The position numbers and the translations under genes were made by a program. Source: Flavobacterium beibuense F44-8 (lineage in GTDB: Bacteria; Bacteroidota; Bacteroidia; Flavobacteriales; Flavobacteriaceae). From it: 64,000 bases of DNA. Each line of letters begins with the position of its first letter. Within the stretch, counting starts at the first letter, position 1. The stretch covers positions 62,001 to 126,000 of the forward strand of contig NZ_JRLV01000009.1 of NCBI RefSeq assembly GCF_000769915.1, given 5' to 3'. Below the pieces are notes generated by a model. That model had not been told where the DNA came from. It made no database searches and saw only the letters and a list, made by a program, of their open reading frames with translations. Shown here piece after piece: positions 52,991-62,709 of this stretch.

Positions 52991-54013
52991 TTAAAGTTCT
53001 ATCCTTGCTTTAGATACCACAGTGGCATCGTTAAACTGGTTTTTAAGGTATTTATGGTAACCTACAATGCCTATCATGGCAGCATTATCGGTAGTATATT
53101 CAAATTTAGGAATAAAGGTTTTCCAGCCGTATTTCTTTTCGGCATCCTTAAGTGTTTTTCGTATACCGCTGTTTGCCGAAACACCTCCGCCAATGGCAAC
53201 ACTTTTAATTCCGGTTTCCTTAACGGCAAGTTTTATCTTATCCATCAGGATATTAATAATGGTGTACTGTATGGATGCGCAAATGTCCTGTAGGTTTTCC
53301 TCAATAAAGTTGGGGTTTTCCGCAGTTTGTTTCTGTACAAAATACAGGATTTGGGTTTTCAGTCCGCTAAAACTGAAATTAAGTCCCGGTACTTTCGGTT
53401 TGGTAAACTGAAATGCTTTTGGATTTCCTTCCTGTGCATACTTGTCAATTAACGGTCCGCCCGGATAAGGCAGACCTAATATTTTGGCACTTTTATCAAA
53501 AGCTTCGCCTACAGCATCATCGGTAGTTTCGCCAATTACTTCCATAGTAAAATAATCGGTTACCTTAACGATTTGCGTATGCCCTCCGCTAATAGTCATA
53601 GCCAGGAAAGGAAATTCAGGCTTATCGAAACCTTCTTCGGTGATAAAATGCGCCAGTATATGTGCCTGCATATGGTTTACCGCTATAAGGGGCACGTTTA
53701 ATGCCATAGCCATCGACTTGGCAAACGAGCTGCCCACAAGTAGTGATCCCATTAGTCCCGGACCCTGAGTGAAAGCCACAGCACACAACTCTTCGCGCTT
53801 AACTCCGGCTTTTTTTAAGGCTACATCTATAACAGGTACAATATTTTGCTGGTGTGCCCTCGAAGCCAGTTCGGGTACTACACCGCCATATTCTTCGTGT
53901 ACGGCCTGTCTGGCCACAACATTAGAGAGTACTTTGTCGTTTTTTAATATAGCGGCAGCCGTATCGTCGCACGAACTTTCTATGGCTAATATATATGTGG
54001 GTTTTTCCTGCAT
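52991..54013 (-). CDS. tsaD: tRNA t6A threonylcarbamoyltransferase subunit TsaD
   Basis: 340 residues with IESSCDDTAAA at the start, metal-binding H114 and H118 in NHMQAH, and the GGHTQIV and GGGVSAN nucleotide-binding segments. With TsaB/C/E it makes the t6A37 modification of ANN-decoding tRNAs. It is divergent from tamB with an 81-bp gap and heads the tsaD-rsmE operon. Confidence 0.97.
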   Translation of the reverse strand: MQEKPTYILAIESSCDDTAAAILKNDKVLSNVVARQAVHEEYGGVVPELASRAHQQNIVPVIDVALKKAGVKREELCAVAFTQGPGLMGSLLVGSSFAKSMAMALNVPLIAVNHMQAHILAHFITEEGFDKPEFPFLAMTISGGHTQIVKVTDYFTMEVIGETTDDAVGEAFDKSAKILGLPYPGGPLIDKYAQEGNPKAFQFTKPKVPGLNFSFSGLKTQILYFVQKQTAENPNFIEENLQDICASIQYTIINILMDKIKLAVKETGIKSVAIGGGVSANSGIRKTLKDAEKKYGWKTFIPKFEYTTDNAAMIGIVGYHKYLKNQFNDATVVSKARIEL

Positions 54014-54079
54014 AATTTAGGCACGGATTTTGAATTACAAAATTGGGTTAAAGCAATTTAAACAAAGGTCAAAAATTCC

Positions 54080-54087
54080 TACTTTTG
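54080..54087 (+). promoter_or_regulatory. Flavobacterial -7 element directly before tamB
   Basis: TACTTTTG matches TANNTTTG exactly and ends 7 bp before the TTG start of tamB, so the transcript would begin at or next to the start codon. Confidence 0.5.
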
Positions 54088-54094
54088 CAGTAAA

Positions 54095-57000
54095 TTGCAC
54101 AAATCCCTTTTCAGACGCAAAATTAAAACAAATAGCAGTATCAAAAAATTTAAAAAAATACTTATTCGCACCATAATAGGAATAATCCTGTTTTTGTTAC
54201 TGCTCGCTATTGCGTTATCGCTTCCTTTTGTACAAACACAAATAGGCCGAATAGCTACTAACAGCCTTAATAAACAGTTTGGTACACATATCACTGTAGA
54301 TAAAGTTGCCATAACCATTTTTGGTAGTGTAAAGCTTAAAGGTGTACTTATTATGGATCACCATAATGATACGCTTATATCGGCAAACAGATTACAAACA
54401 AACCTGCTTAGCTTTAAAAATGTAGCAAACAGCAGGCTGGAATTTGGAGAGATAAAAGCCGATGCCCTTAACGTACACATGAAAACCTATAAGGGAGAAG
54501 ACAACTCAAGCCTTGATGTTTTTGTAAAATCGTTTGATAACGGAAAACCGGGATCGGGTAAATTCAGACTTAAATCAGGTAAGGTGTATGTGGAAAACGG
54601 AAGATTCCGTCTTACAAACGAAAATACCAATACGCCAAAAGCGCTCGATTTCCAAAAGCTTAACGGCGAATTAAAAGACTTTTATATTAAGGGTAGTGAT
54701 ATATCGGCAGATATTCAAAAGCTATCGCTACTGGATCATAGGGGGCTTTTTGTAAAGAACTTAAAGGCACAGTTTTCATACACCTTAACCAATATAAAAC
54801 TTGAGGAACTGGAACTTGTAACGGCAGAGTCGGCCTTAAAAGGTGATGTGACCCTGACTTACACCCGCGAGAAAATGCGCGACTTCCTTAATCAGGTAGA
54901 GTTTGACTTTAAGGTAGACAGGGCTAATGTATCGTCTAACGAGCTTAATTATTTTTATGATGAGTTTGGGGACAACCAAAAGTTCTATCTGTCAACCACA
55001 TTAAAAGGTCCTCTTAACAACTTTATACTATACAACCTTAAACTGCTGGATGCCCAGCAGTCGGAAATTATAGGTACGGTAAACTTCAGGAACCTTTTTG
55101 ATAAAACAGGACCGGGCTTTTACATGAATGGTGATTTTGACCGTATCACATCAAACTACCTTCACCTTAGGGATATAATGCCAAGAATACTTGGTAAGAG
55201 TTTGCCTCCGGTACTGGAAAATCTTGGTATGGTAAACCTAACGGGTAACGTGGTACTTACCAAAACCGACCTGACCACAAACCTGTATATGGGTAGTGAA
55301 CTGGGAGAAGCTACCACGAATCTTTCTATCAAAGATTTTAATAATCCCGATATTGCTACCTATACCGGTACTATTGATACTGACAGACTGAACCTTGGAA
55401 AACTATTTGACCAAAAAGGATTAAAAAGTACTACTGCTCATTTAGAAGTAGAGGGTAGAGGCTTTAATAAGCAATCACTTAATACCATTGTTAAAGGAGA
55501 TATTAAACAAATGGTGTTTAATGGCTATAACTACAAGAAAGTAGATATAGACGGGCGTATGAAATGGCCGTACTTTAAAGGGGTAGTAAACAGTAATGAC
55601 GAAAACTTACGCATGTCGTTTAACGGACTTGTTGACATGAGTAAGAAAACTAAAGAATATGATTTCCACGCTGCTGTTGATTATGCCGATTTAGCCCTGC
55701 TTAAACTGGTTAAAAACGATACTATATCCATATTTAAAGGAGACTTTAATTTTAAAGCAAAAGGTAATAACCTTGATGATCTTGCCGGCAAGCTTGAAGT
55801 TACCCAGTTGTCTTATCAAAACAGTTATGGTAATTACTTTTTTGAAGACTTCCAGTTAGAGTCGGTTTTTGATAAGGATGCTGTAAGGACTATTACCATA
55901 AATTCACCCGATATTATTGAAGGTAGGATAAGAGGTAAGTTTTACACCAAGGAAATACCTGATTTAGTAGAAAATGCACTAGGTAGTCTTTATGCCAACT
56001 ATTCGCCTAACAAAATTAAACCGGGGCAGTTTTTAAACTTCCACTTTAATATTTATGATAAGATTGTAGGTATACTGTTACCGGGAGTTTCTATTAGTAA
56101 GGATACGCATTTAAAAGGAAGGATAAACGGAGATGAAGGGATATTTAAACTTGATTTTGATTCGCCTAATATTGAAGCGTTTAAAGACGTTTTCTATAAT
56201 ATAAATCTTGATGTAGATAACAGGAATCCGCTTTACAATGCCTATGTAAATGTAGATAGCATGAGAGTAAAGAGGTACAAAATTTCTGATTTTGAACTTA
56301 TTAACATTACTCAAAACGATACGCTACACGTAAGAACTAAATTTAAAGGAGGTAATAAAAATCAGGATTTCTTTAACCTTAACCTTTATCATACTATTGA
56401 TGAGGAAAACAAATCGGTAGTAGGTTTAAAAAAATCAGAGGTTAATTTTAAAGAGTACATGTGGTATCTTAATGAGGATGATACCCGAGACAATAAACTT
56501 GTATTCAATAAAAAGCTAACTGATTTCACTATTGATAAAATCGCTTTATCACACAAAAATCAAAAAGTTGAGCTTGCAGGTGTGATGAAGGATTCTACCT
56601 ATAAAGATTTAAGGTTAAGTTTTAAGGATGTAGACCTGCATAAGGTAACACCAAGTATTGACAGTCTTGATTTTGGCGGTAAGCTTAACGGTCAGGTAAG
56701 CTTTAAACAGCAGAAAAATATATATGAGCCATCGGCAAAAATAAATATAGATACACTGTCTCTAAATAATCACAAGCTGGGAGATCTTAGTCTTGATGTT
56801 GTAGGTAACGAATCGTTAAGGCAGTTTAAGGTTAATACCTCTATAGTTAAAGATTATAAGGAAACTTTCTTTACGGTAGGTACGCTTGATGTTGTAGAGG
56901 GGCAAACACAAATGGATCTTGATGCCACGTTTAGTGATTTTGATTTAGAACCGCTTGAGATATTCCTTAAATCAATATTCCCCGATATTAGGGGACAGGT

Positions 57001-58645
57001 GTCGGGTAGGGCTACCATTGCAGGTCCGGCAAAAGAACCGAAGATTGACGGTAGGCTATACGTGAAAAACGGAGGGCTTAAGGTTGGGTATCTTAATACC
57101 GATTATAACTTTGAACAGAATGCCGTTGTAGATATTACTGAACATACCCTGTACTTTAGGGATATGGAGCTAACAGATACTAAGTTTAATACTAAAGCAA
57201 TACTTAGAGGTCATATAAACCATACTTATTTTAAAGACTGGAAACTGGCTCTCGATTTACAGGCTCTTGATAATGTATTGGTGCTTGATACAGAAGATAG
57301 TGAGGGGGTGTTGTTTTACGGGCGTGCATTTATTAGTGGTAAGGCAAGTATTAGCGGACCTACAAGTGCACTGGTAATTAAGGCAAATGCAAAATCGGAA
57401 AAAGGTACAAACATCAAAATACCTATTGCTAATGTGAACGAATCATCTGACGGAGATGTTGCTTATATACATTATTACAGTCCGGAAGAGAAAAACAACC
57501 TTAACAACGGTACCTATGTAAAGACCAAAACCTTTAATGGTATTGAGATGGATTTTGACTTTGATGTTACCCCCGATGCTACTATTGATATTATTATTGA
57601 TAAAGATAGTGGGCACAGTCTTTCGGCACAGGGGTATGGTACATTACTGCTTAAAATCAATACGCTTGGTAAATTTGATATGAACGGAGATTTCTCGGTA
57701 ACTAAAGGTAAATACTTCTTTAAGTACGGAGGGATATTTGATAAAACCTTTACAGCAAGGCCGGGAGGTACCATTGTTTGGGATGGCGACCCTACCAGGG
57801 CACGTATTAATATAGAGGCGGTTTATACAACATGGGCAAACCCATCGGTACTATTGGAAAATCCGGCATATAACCGTAAAATACAAATTAATGTGGTTAC
57901 CCTGCTTACGGGTAATATAATGAATTTTGACCCTGAGTTTAATATTGAATTCCCTAATGTTAACTCTGTAATGAAAGCCGATTTGGATTACAGGTTAAGT
58001 GATCCTAACAATAGGAAAACACAGGCGCTGGGGTTATTAACCACAGGTAGCTTTATTAGTCCTAGTAGTGTAAATGCTTATGGTGCATTGACCGAAACTG
58101 CCAGTGGTATGTTTAGTAACCTGTTTAAGGAAGATAACAGTAAGATTAATGTAGACTTTAGATATAACGGTGCCGAACGTAACCCATATGCTGATACGTA
58201 TTCGACATTGGGATTAACGCTTAACAGCCAGATAAACGACAGGATTACCATTAACGGTCAGCTGGGTGTACCTGTAGGCGGGGTGAACGAATCGGTGATT
58301 GCGGGTAACGTTGAGGTACAGTTACGCCTTAATGACGACGGTAGCCTAAAAGCCCGTGTGTTTAATAGAGAAAACGATATTAACTTCCTTGGAGAAGGTA
58401 TAGGTTATACCCAAGGGGTAGGTATAAGTTATTCGGTAGGATTCAATACGTTTAGTGAATTATGGAAAAAGATATTTAGTCCTGAGGTAAAAAAACCAGG
58501 AGATGATAATAATTCTAATGACATACCGGATTCTGAAATGAGCCCTGAATATATTCAGTTCATTAACGACAGGGATAAGAATAAGAAAAAAACGAATGTA
58601 GAAGAAAAAGAGCCGGAAAGGGTGCCTGATCCTTATGGTATGTAA
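54095..58645 (+). CDS. tamB: Translocation and assembly module protein TamB
   Basis: 1,516 residues with a TTG start; the next ATG is some 80 codons on, past the membrane anchor. After a basic tail an inner-membrane helix (about 27-46) leads into a very long repetitive beta-rich region, a bridge-like groove for lipids or outer-membrane proteins, and the C-terminal DUF490/TamB domain (about 1,100-1,480). It spans the periplasm and supports outer-membrane assembly. It stands alone, divergent from tsaD, with a terminator after it. Confidence 0.93.
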   Translation: MHKSLFRRKIKTNSSIKKFKKILIRTIIGIILFLLLLAIALSLPFVQTQIGRIATNSLNKQFGTHITVDKVAITIFGSVKLKGVLIMDHHNDTLISANRLQTNLLSFKNVANSRLEFGEIKADALNVHMKTYKGEDNSSLDVFVKSFDNGKPGSGKFRLKSGKVYVENGRFRLTNENTNTPKALDFQKLNGELKDFYIKGSDISADIQKLSLLDHRGLFVKNLKAQFSYTLTNIKLEELELVTAESALKGDVTLTYTREKMRDFLNQVEFDFKVDRANVSSNELNYFYDEFGDNQKFYLSTTLKGPLNNFILYNLKLLDAQQSEIIGTVNFRNLFDKTGPGFYMNGDFDRITSNYLHLRDIMPRILGKSLPPVLENLGMVNLTGNVVLTKTDLTTNLYMGSELGEATTNLSIKDFNNPDIATYTGTIDTDRLNLGKLFDQKGLKSTTAHLEVEGRGFNKQSLNTIVKGDIKQMVFNGYNYKKVDIDGRMKWPYFKGVVNSNDENLRMSFNGLVDMSKKTKEYDFHAAVDYADLALLKLVKNDTISIFKGDFNFKAKGNNLDDLAGKLEVTQLSYQNSYGNYFFEDFQLESVFDKDAVRTITINSPDIIEGRIRGKFYTKEIPDLVENALGSLYANYSPNKIKPGQFLNFHFNIYDKIVGILLPGVSISKDTHLKGRINGDEGIFKLDFDSPNIEAFKDVFYNINLDVDNRNPLYNAYVNVDSMRVKRYKISDFELINITQNDTLHVRTKFKGGNKNQDFFNLNLYHTIDEENKSVVGLKKSEVNFKEYMWYLNEDDTRDNKLVFNKKLTDFTIDKIALSHKNQKVELAGVMKDSTYKDLRLSFKDVDLHKVTPSIDSLDFGGKLNGQVSFKQQKNIYEPSAKINIDTLSLNNHKLGDLSLDVVGNESLRQFKVNTSIVKDYKETFFTVGTLDVVEGQTQMDLDATFSDFDLEPLEIFLKSIFPDIRGQVSGRATIAGPAKEPKIDGRLYVKNGGLKVGYLNTDYNFEQNAVVDITEHTLYFRDMELTDTKFNTKAILRGHINHTYFKDWKLALDLQALDNVLVLDTEDSEGVLFYGRAFISGKASISGPTSALVIKANAKSEKGTNIKIPIANVNESSDGDVAYIHYYSPEEKNNLNNGTYVKTKTFNGIEMDFDFDVTPDATIDIIIDKDSGHSLSAQGYGTLLLKINTLGKFDMNGDFSVTKGKYFFKYGGIFDKTFTARPGGTIVWDGDPTRARINIEAVYTTWANPSVLLENPAYNRKIQINVVTLLTGNIMNFDPEFNIEFPNVNSVMKADLDYRLSDPNNRKTQALGLLTTGSFISPSSVNAYGALTETASGMFSNLFKEDNSKINVDFRYNGAERNPYADTYSTLGLTLNSQINDRITINGQLGVPVGGVNESVIAGNVEVQLRLNDDGSLKARVFNRENDINFLGEGIGYTQGVGISYSVGFNTFSELWKKIFSPEVKKPGDDNNSNDIPDSEMSPEYIQFINDRDKNKKKTNVEEKEPERVPDPYGM

Positions 58646-58674
58646 TTTTTGTTCGATAAAATTTTATATTTCGT

Positions 58675-58711
58675 AAAAAGCGGATGATTTTTCAGAATTA
58701 TCCGCTTTTTT
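58675..58711 (+). terminator. Terminator after tamB
   Basis: AAAAAGCGGAT (58,675-58,685) pairs with ATCCGCTTTTT (58,700-58,710), an 11-bp stem ending in a T-run. The following 130 bp are very AT-rich and hold the presumed pfkA promoter without a clean consensus. Confidence 0.88.
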
Positions 58712-58844
58712 CATTTTCGTAATGTTGAAATGTAAAAAAACTTATTAACGAAAACGATTGAAATCTTGCATATTTAATAATATAATATATATTATAGTGA
58801 AATAATGGTATAAAATTGTTAGTTTTACAATTAAATACTAAAAA

Positions 58845-59831
58845 ATGTCTAGTAATATTAAAAAAATAGGTGTGCTTACATCGGGTGGTGATTCACCGGG
58901 AATGAATGCCGCCATCAGAGCCGTTGTTAGGGCGTGCGCATATCATAATATAGAATGTACCGGTATTTACCGTGGTTACCAGGGAATGATTGAAGGAGAT
59001 TTTAAGGAAATGGGTGCCCGTAGTGTAAATAACATTATTAATAAAGGAGGAACTATCCTTAAATCAGCAAGATCTAAAGAGTTTATGACTCCTGAAGGTC
59101 GTAAAAAAGCTCACGAAAATCTTGTAAGTAATAATATAGATGCTCTTGTAATAATAGGTGGTAACGGTAGTTTTACCGGAGGACTTATTTTTAACGAAGA
59201 GTATAATTTCCCTGTAATAGGTATACCGGGTACCATTGATAATGATATTTATGGTACAAGCCACACTCTGGGTTATGATACTGCACTTAACACCGTTGTA
59301 GAAGCGATTGATAAAATCAGGGATACGGCGAGTTCTCACAACAGGCTTTTCTTTGTTGAGGTTATGGGGCGTGATGCAGGTCACATTGCTCTTAATGCAG
59401 GTATTGGTGCAGGTGCCGAGGAAATATTGATTCCTGAAGAGGATATGGGGCTTGACAGGCTATTGGATTCTTTAAGGAAAAGTAAGGCATCGGGCAAATC
59501 TTCAAGCCTTGTAATAGTGGCAGAAGGGGATAAGATTGGTAAAAACGTATTTGAACTTAAAGATTACGTTGAGGAAAACATGCCGGAGTATGATGTTCGT
59601 GTATCTATACTTGGGCACATGCAGCGCGGTGGTTCGCCATCATGCTTTGACAGGGTACTGGCGAGCAGGCTGGGCGTAAAAGCTGTAGAAACGCTGCTTG
59701 AAGGCAAATCAAACTTCATGGTAGGTCTTATTAAAGATGAGGTTGAACTTACACCACTGGATATGGCTGTTAAAGGTAAATCTCATATTGATAAAGAATT
59801 AATTAAAGTATCGGATATTGTTTCGATATAA
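58845..59831 (+). CDS. pfkA: ATP-dependent 6-phosphofructokinase
   Basis: 328 residues with the PfkA motifs: GGDSPGMNAAIRA (residues 14-26, nucleotide binding), GGNGSFTGG, PGTIDNDI (catalytic aspartate), and GHMQRGGSPSCFDR near 260. It commits fructose-6-phosphate to glycolysis. gapA follows after 47 bp, so the two may be co-transcribed. Confidence 0.97.
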   Translation: MSSNIKKIGVLTSGGDSPGMNAAIRAVVRACAYHNIECTGIYRGYQGMIEGDFKEMGARSVNNIINKGGTILKSARSKEFMTPEGRKKAHENLVSNNIDALVIIGGNGSFTGGLIFNEEYNFPVIGIPGTIDNDIYGTSHTLGYDTALNTVVEAIDKIRDTASSHNRLFFVEVMGRDAGHIALNAGIGAGAEEILIPEEDMGLDRLLDSLRKSKASGKSSSLVIVAEGDKIGKNVFELKDYVEENMPEYDVRVSILGHMQRGGSPSCFDRVLASRLGVKAVETLLEGKSNFMVGLIKDEVELTPLDMAVKGKSHIDKELIKVSDIVSI

Positions 59832-59872
59832 TTAATAATAAGTGTATCTATAAACAACAAAAAACAATTTAA

Positions 59873-60880
<1,008 letters not shown>

Positions 60881-60895
60881 TAACTTTTATATTAT

Positions 60896-60927
60896 CCCGT
60901 CTTTCTAAGATAAAGACGGGATTTTTT
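60896..60927 (+). terminator. Terminator after gapA
   Basis: CCCGTCTTT (60,896-60,904) pairs perfectly with AAAGACGGG (60,912-60,920), followed by ATTTTTT. Confidence 0.92.
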
Positions 60928-61027
60928 ATTTTTACAGACTCAAACTTAACGCTATTTTAATATAAGGTAGGCTGAGTACATAATAACAAAACTCAAACTT
61001 AACTCAAAACACACTTAATTTTTAAAG

Positions 61028-61876
61028 ATGAAATTACTAGTAGACAGCGGTGCTACAAAAGCCGACTGGATTGCTCTTGATGATAATGGCAATCGGCTTT
61101 TTACAACGCAGACTTTAGGACTGAGTCCTGAGGTTATTGGTAAGGAAGAAGCCATACAAAGGCTTGAGGCCCGCTTTGATATTTCTAACAATCGTAAAGA
61201 TGTAACTCATTTATATTTTTATGGTGCCGGTTGTGGTACAGACAGGATGAAAAAATTTATGACAGATATTTTTGTTGAATTTTTTCCAAATGCCGAAGTG
61301 TCTGTACAGGAAGATACTTATGCTGCTGCCTATGCAACAAATCCTTCAAAAGAAAAATCTATTATTTGTATATTAGGTACAGGTTCTAACTGTAGTTACT
61401 TTGATGGTGAAGTGCTTCATCAAAAAGTACAGTCTTTAGGTTATATCGCTATGGACGACTGTAGCGGTAACCGTTTTGGTAGGGATCTTATCCGTGCTTA
61501 TTACTTTAATAAAATGCCGGAAAACCTTGCAAAACTATTTGCTGCAGAATATAATCTTGACCCTGATGTAATTAAGCATAACCTGTACAAGGAGCCAAAT
61601 CCAAATGCTTACCTTGCTACTTTTGCTAAGTTTTTAATTCAACATAAAGATGATAGTTTCATAAAAGGAATTATTGTTGATGCTATGCAAACTTTTGTAG
61701 ATTGCTACATCACTCAGTACGACAATGCACATGAAGTGCCTGTACACTTTGTTGGTTCGATTGCATTTTACCTTAAAACCGAACTGGGTGAGGTATTATC
61801 TAAAAACGGACTTAAACTTGGTAATGTATTGAGAAGGCCTATAGATGGTCTTATTGAATACCATAAGTTAAACTAA
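61028..61876 (+). CDS. N-acetylglucosamine kinase-like protein (BadF/BcrA ATPase fold)
   Basis: 282 residues of the ASKHA fold: phosphate-1 motif VDSGATKADW near the N-terminus, ILGTGSNCSYFDG near 114-126 and HFVGSIAFYL near 240. It resembles the GlcNAc kinases of the BadF/BcrA family, which phosphorylate amino sugars recovered from cell-wall or chitin turnover. It precedes mgsA by 18 bp. Confidence 0.85.
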   Translation: MKLLVDSGATKADWIALDDNGNRLFTTQTLGLSPEVIGKEEAIQRLEARFDISNNRKDVTHLYFYGAGCGTDRMKKFMTDIFVEFFPNAEVSVQEDTYAAAYATNPSKEKSIICILGTGSNCSYFDGEVLHQKVQSLGYIAMDDCSGNRFGRDLIRAYYFNKMPENLAKLFAAEYNLDPDVIKHNLYKEPNPNAYLATFAKFLIQHKDDSFIKGIIVDAMQTFVDCYITQYDNAHEVPVHFVGSIAFYLKTELGEVLSKNGLKLGNVLRRPIDGLIEYHKLN

Positions 61877-61894
61877 CAATATATACTCTTTACT

Positions 61895-62269
61895 ATGGAA
61901 ATTGCTATTATTGCCCACGATGGTATGAAAGCCGAAATGGTACAATTTTTAAACAAGAATAAGCCTCTTTTGGATAAAGAGCATATTAATCTTGTTTCAA
62001 CAGGTACTACGGGCAGTAAGGCAGAAAAAGCCGGGTTTAAAGTAAATAAGATGCTTTCGGGACCACTGGGCGGTGACGCTCAAATTGCCGCCAGGGTAGC
62101 CGAAGGGAAAACACAAATGGTTTTCTTTTTTAAAGATCCGCTTGCGAGTCATGCTCACGAAGCGGATATTAATATGCTTATACGTGTTTGTGATGTGCAT
62201 AATGTGCCACTTGCTACAAACCCTGCCACGGCAGAGCTGCTTTTACAGGCTATTTCACAGCAACCATAG
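61895..62269 (+). CDS. mgsA: Methylglyoxal synthase
   Basis: 124 residues, the compact form of the enzyme that turns dihydroxyacetone phosphate into methylglyoxal. Visible motifs are IIAHDGMKAEM (H8, D9), STGTTG phosphate loop, GPLGGDAQIAA and DPLASHAHEADI, which supply the catalytic aspartates and histidine. It acts as an overflow branch of glycolysis next to pfkA/gapA. Its last 20 bp overlap the end of ridA on the other strand. Confidence 0.95.
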   Translation: MEIAIIAHDGMKAEMVQFLNKNKPLLDKEHINLVSTGTTGSKAEKAGFKVNKMLSGPLGGDAQIAARVAEGKTQMVFFFKDPLASHAHEADINMLIRVCDVHNVPLATNPATAELLLQAISQQP

Positions 62270-62630
62270 AAATTTCTACGTTAACATTTTTTGGAAGGCA
62301 TGCTACCTGAACCGTTTCTCTTGCAGGTGCAGTTTTTTCGTCAAAATAAGCGCTGTATACGCCGTTTATTTTCCCGAAGTTATTCATATCACTAATAAAG
62401 ATAGTTGACTTAACCACGTCGCTAAAAGTCATGTCAGCCGCTTCAAGAACTGCTTTCATGTTCTCCATTACCTGTTTGGTTTCGGTTTCAATATCATCAA
62501 GTACCAGTTCTCCGTTTGCAGGATTAATGGCAATTTGTCCTGATGTATAAAGTGTATCGCCGCTAAGTACAGCCTGATTGTAAGGTCCTATAGGAGCAGG
62601 AGCCTTATCTGTAAAAATTATTTTTTTCAT
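62250..62630 (-). CDS. ridA: RidA-family enamine/imine deaminase
   Basis: 126 residues with the family motifs KAPAPIGPYNQAV at the start, LYTSGQI, and ARETVQVACLPKNVNVEI at the end, including the arginine that binds the substrate carboxylate. It hydrolyses reactive 2-aminoacrylate made by PLP enzymes. It lies downstream of lptD on the same strand and converges with mgsA. Confidence 0.95.
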   Translation of the reverse strand: MKKIIFTDKAPAPIGPYNQAVLSGDTLYTSGQIAINPANGELVLDDIETETKQVMENMKAVLEAADMTFSDVVKSTIFISDMNNFGKINGVYSAYFDEKTAPARETVQVACLPKNVNVEISMVAVK

Positions 62631-62709
62631 ACTATATGATAATGCTAAATCTGCTTTTCAGATAAAATCAGATTTAAGGTTTTAACAGTAAAAAATTATA
62701 TAACGATTA

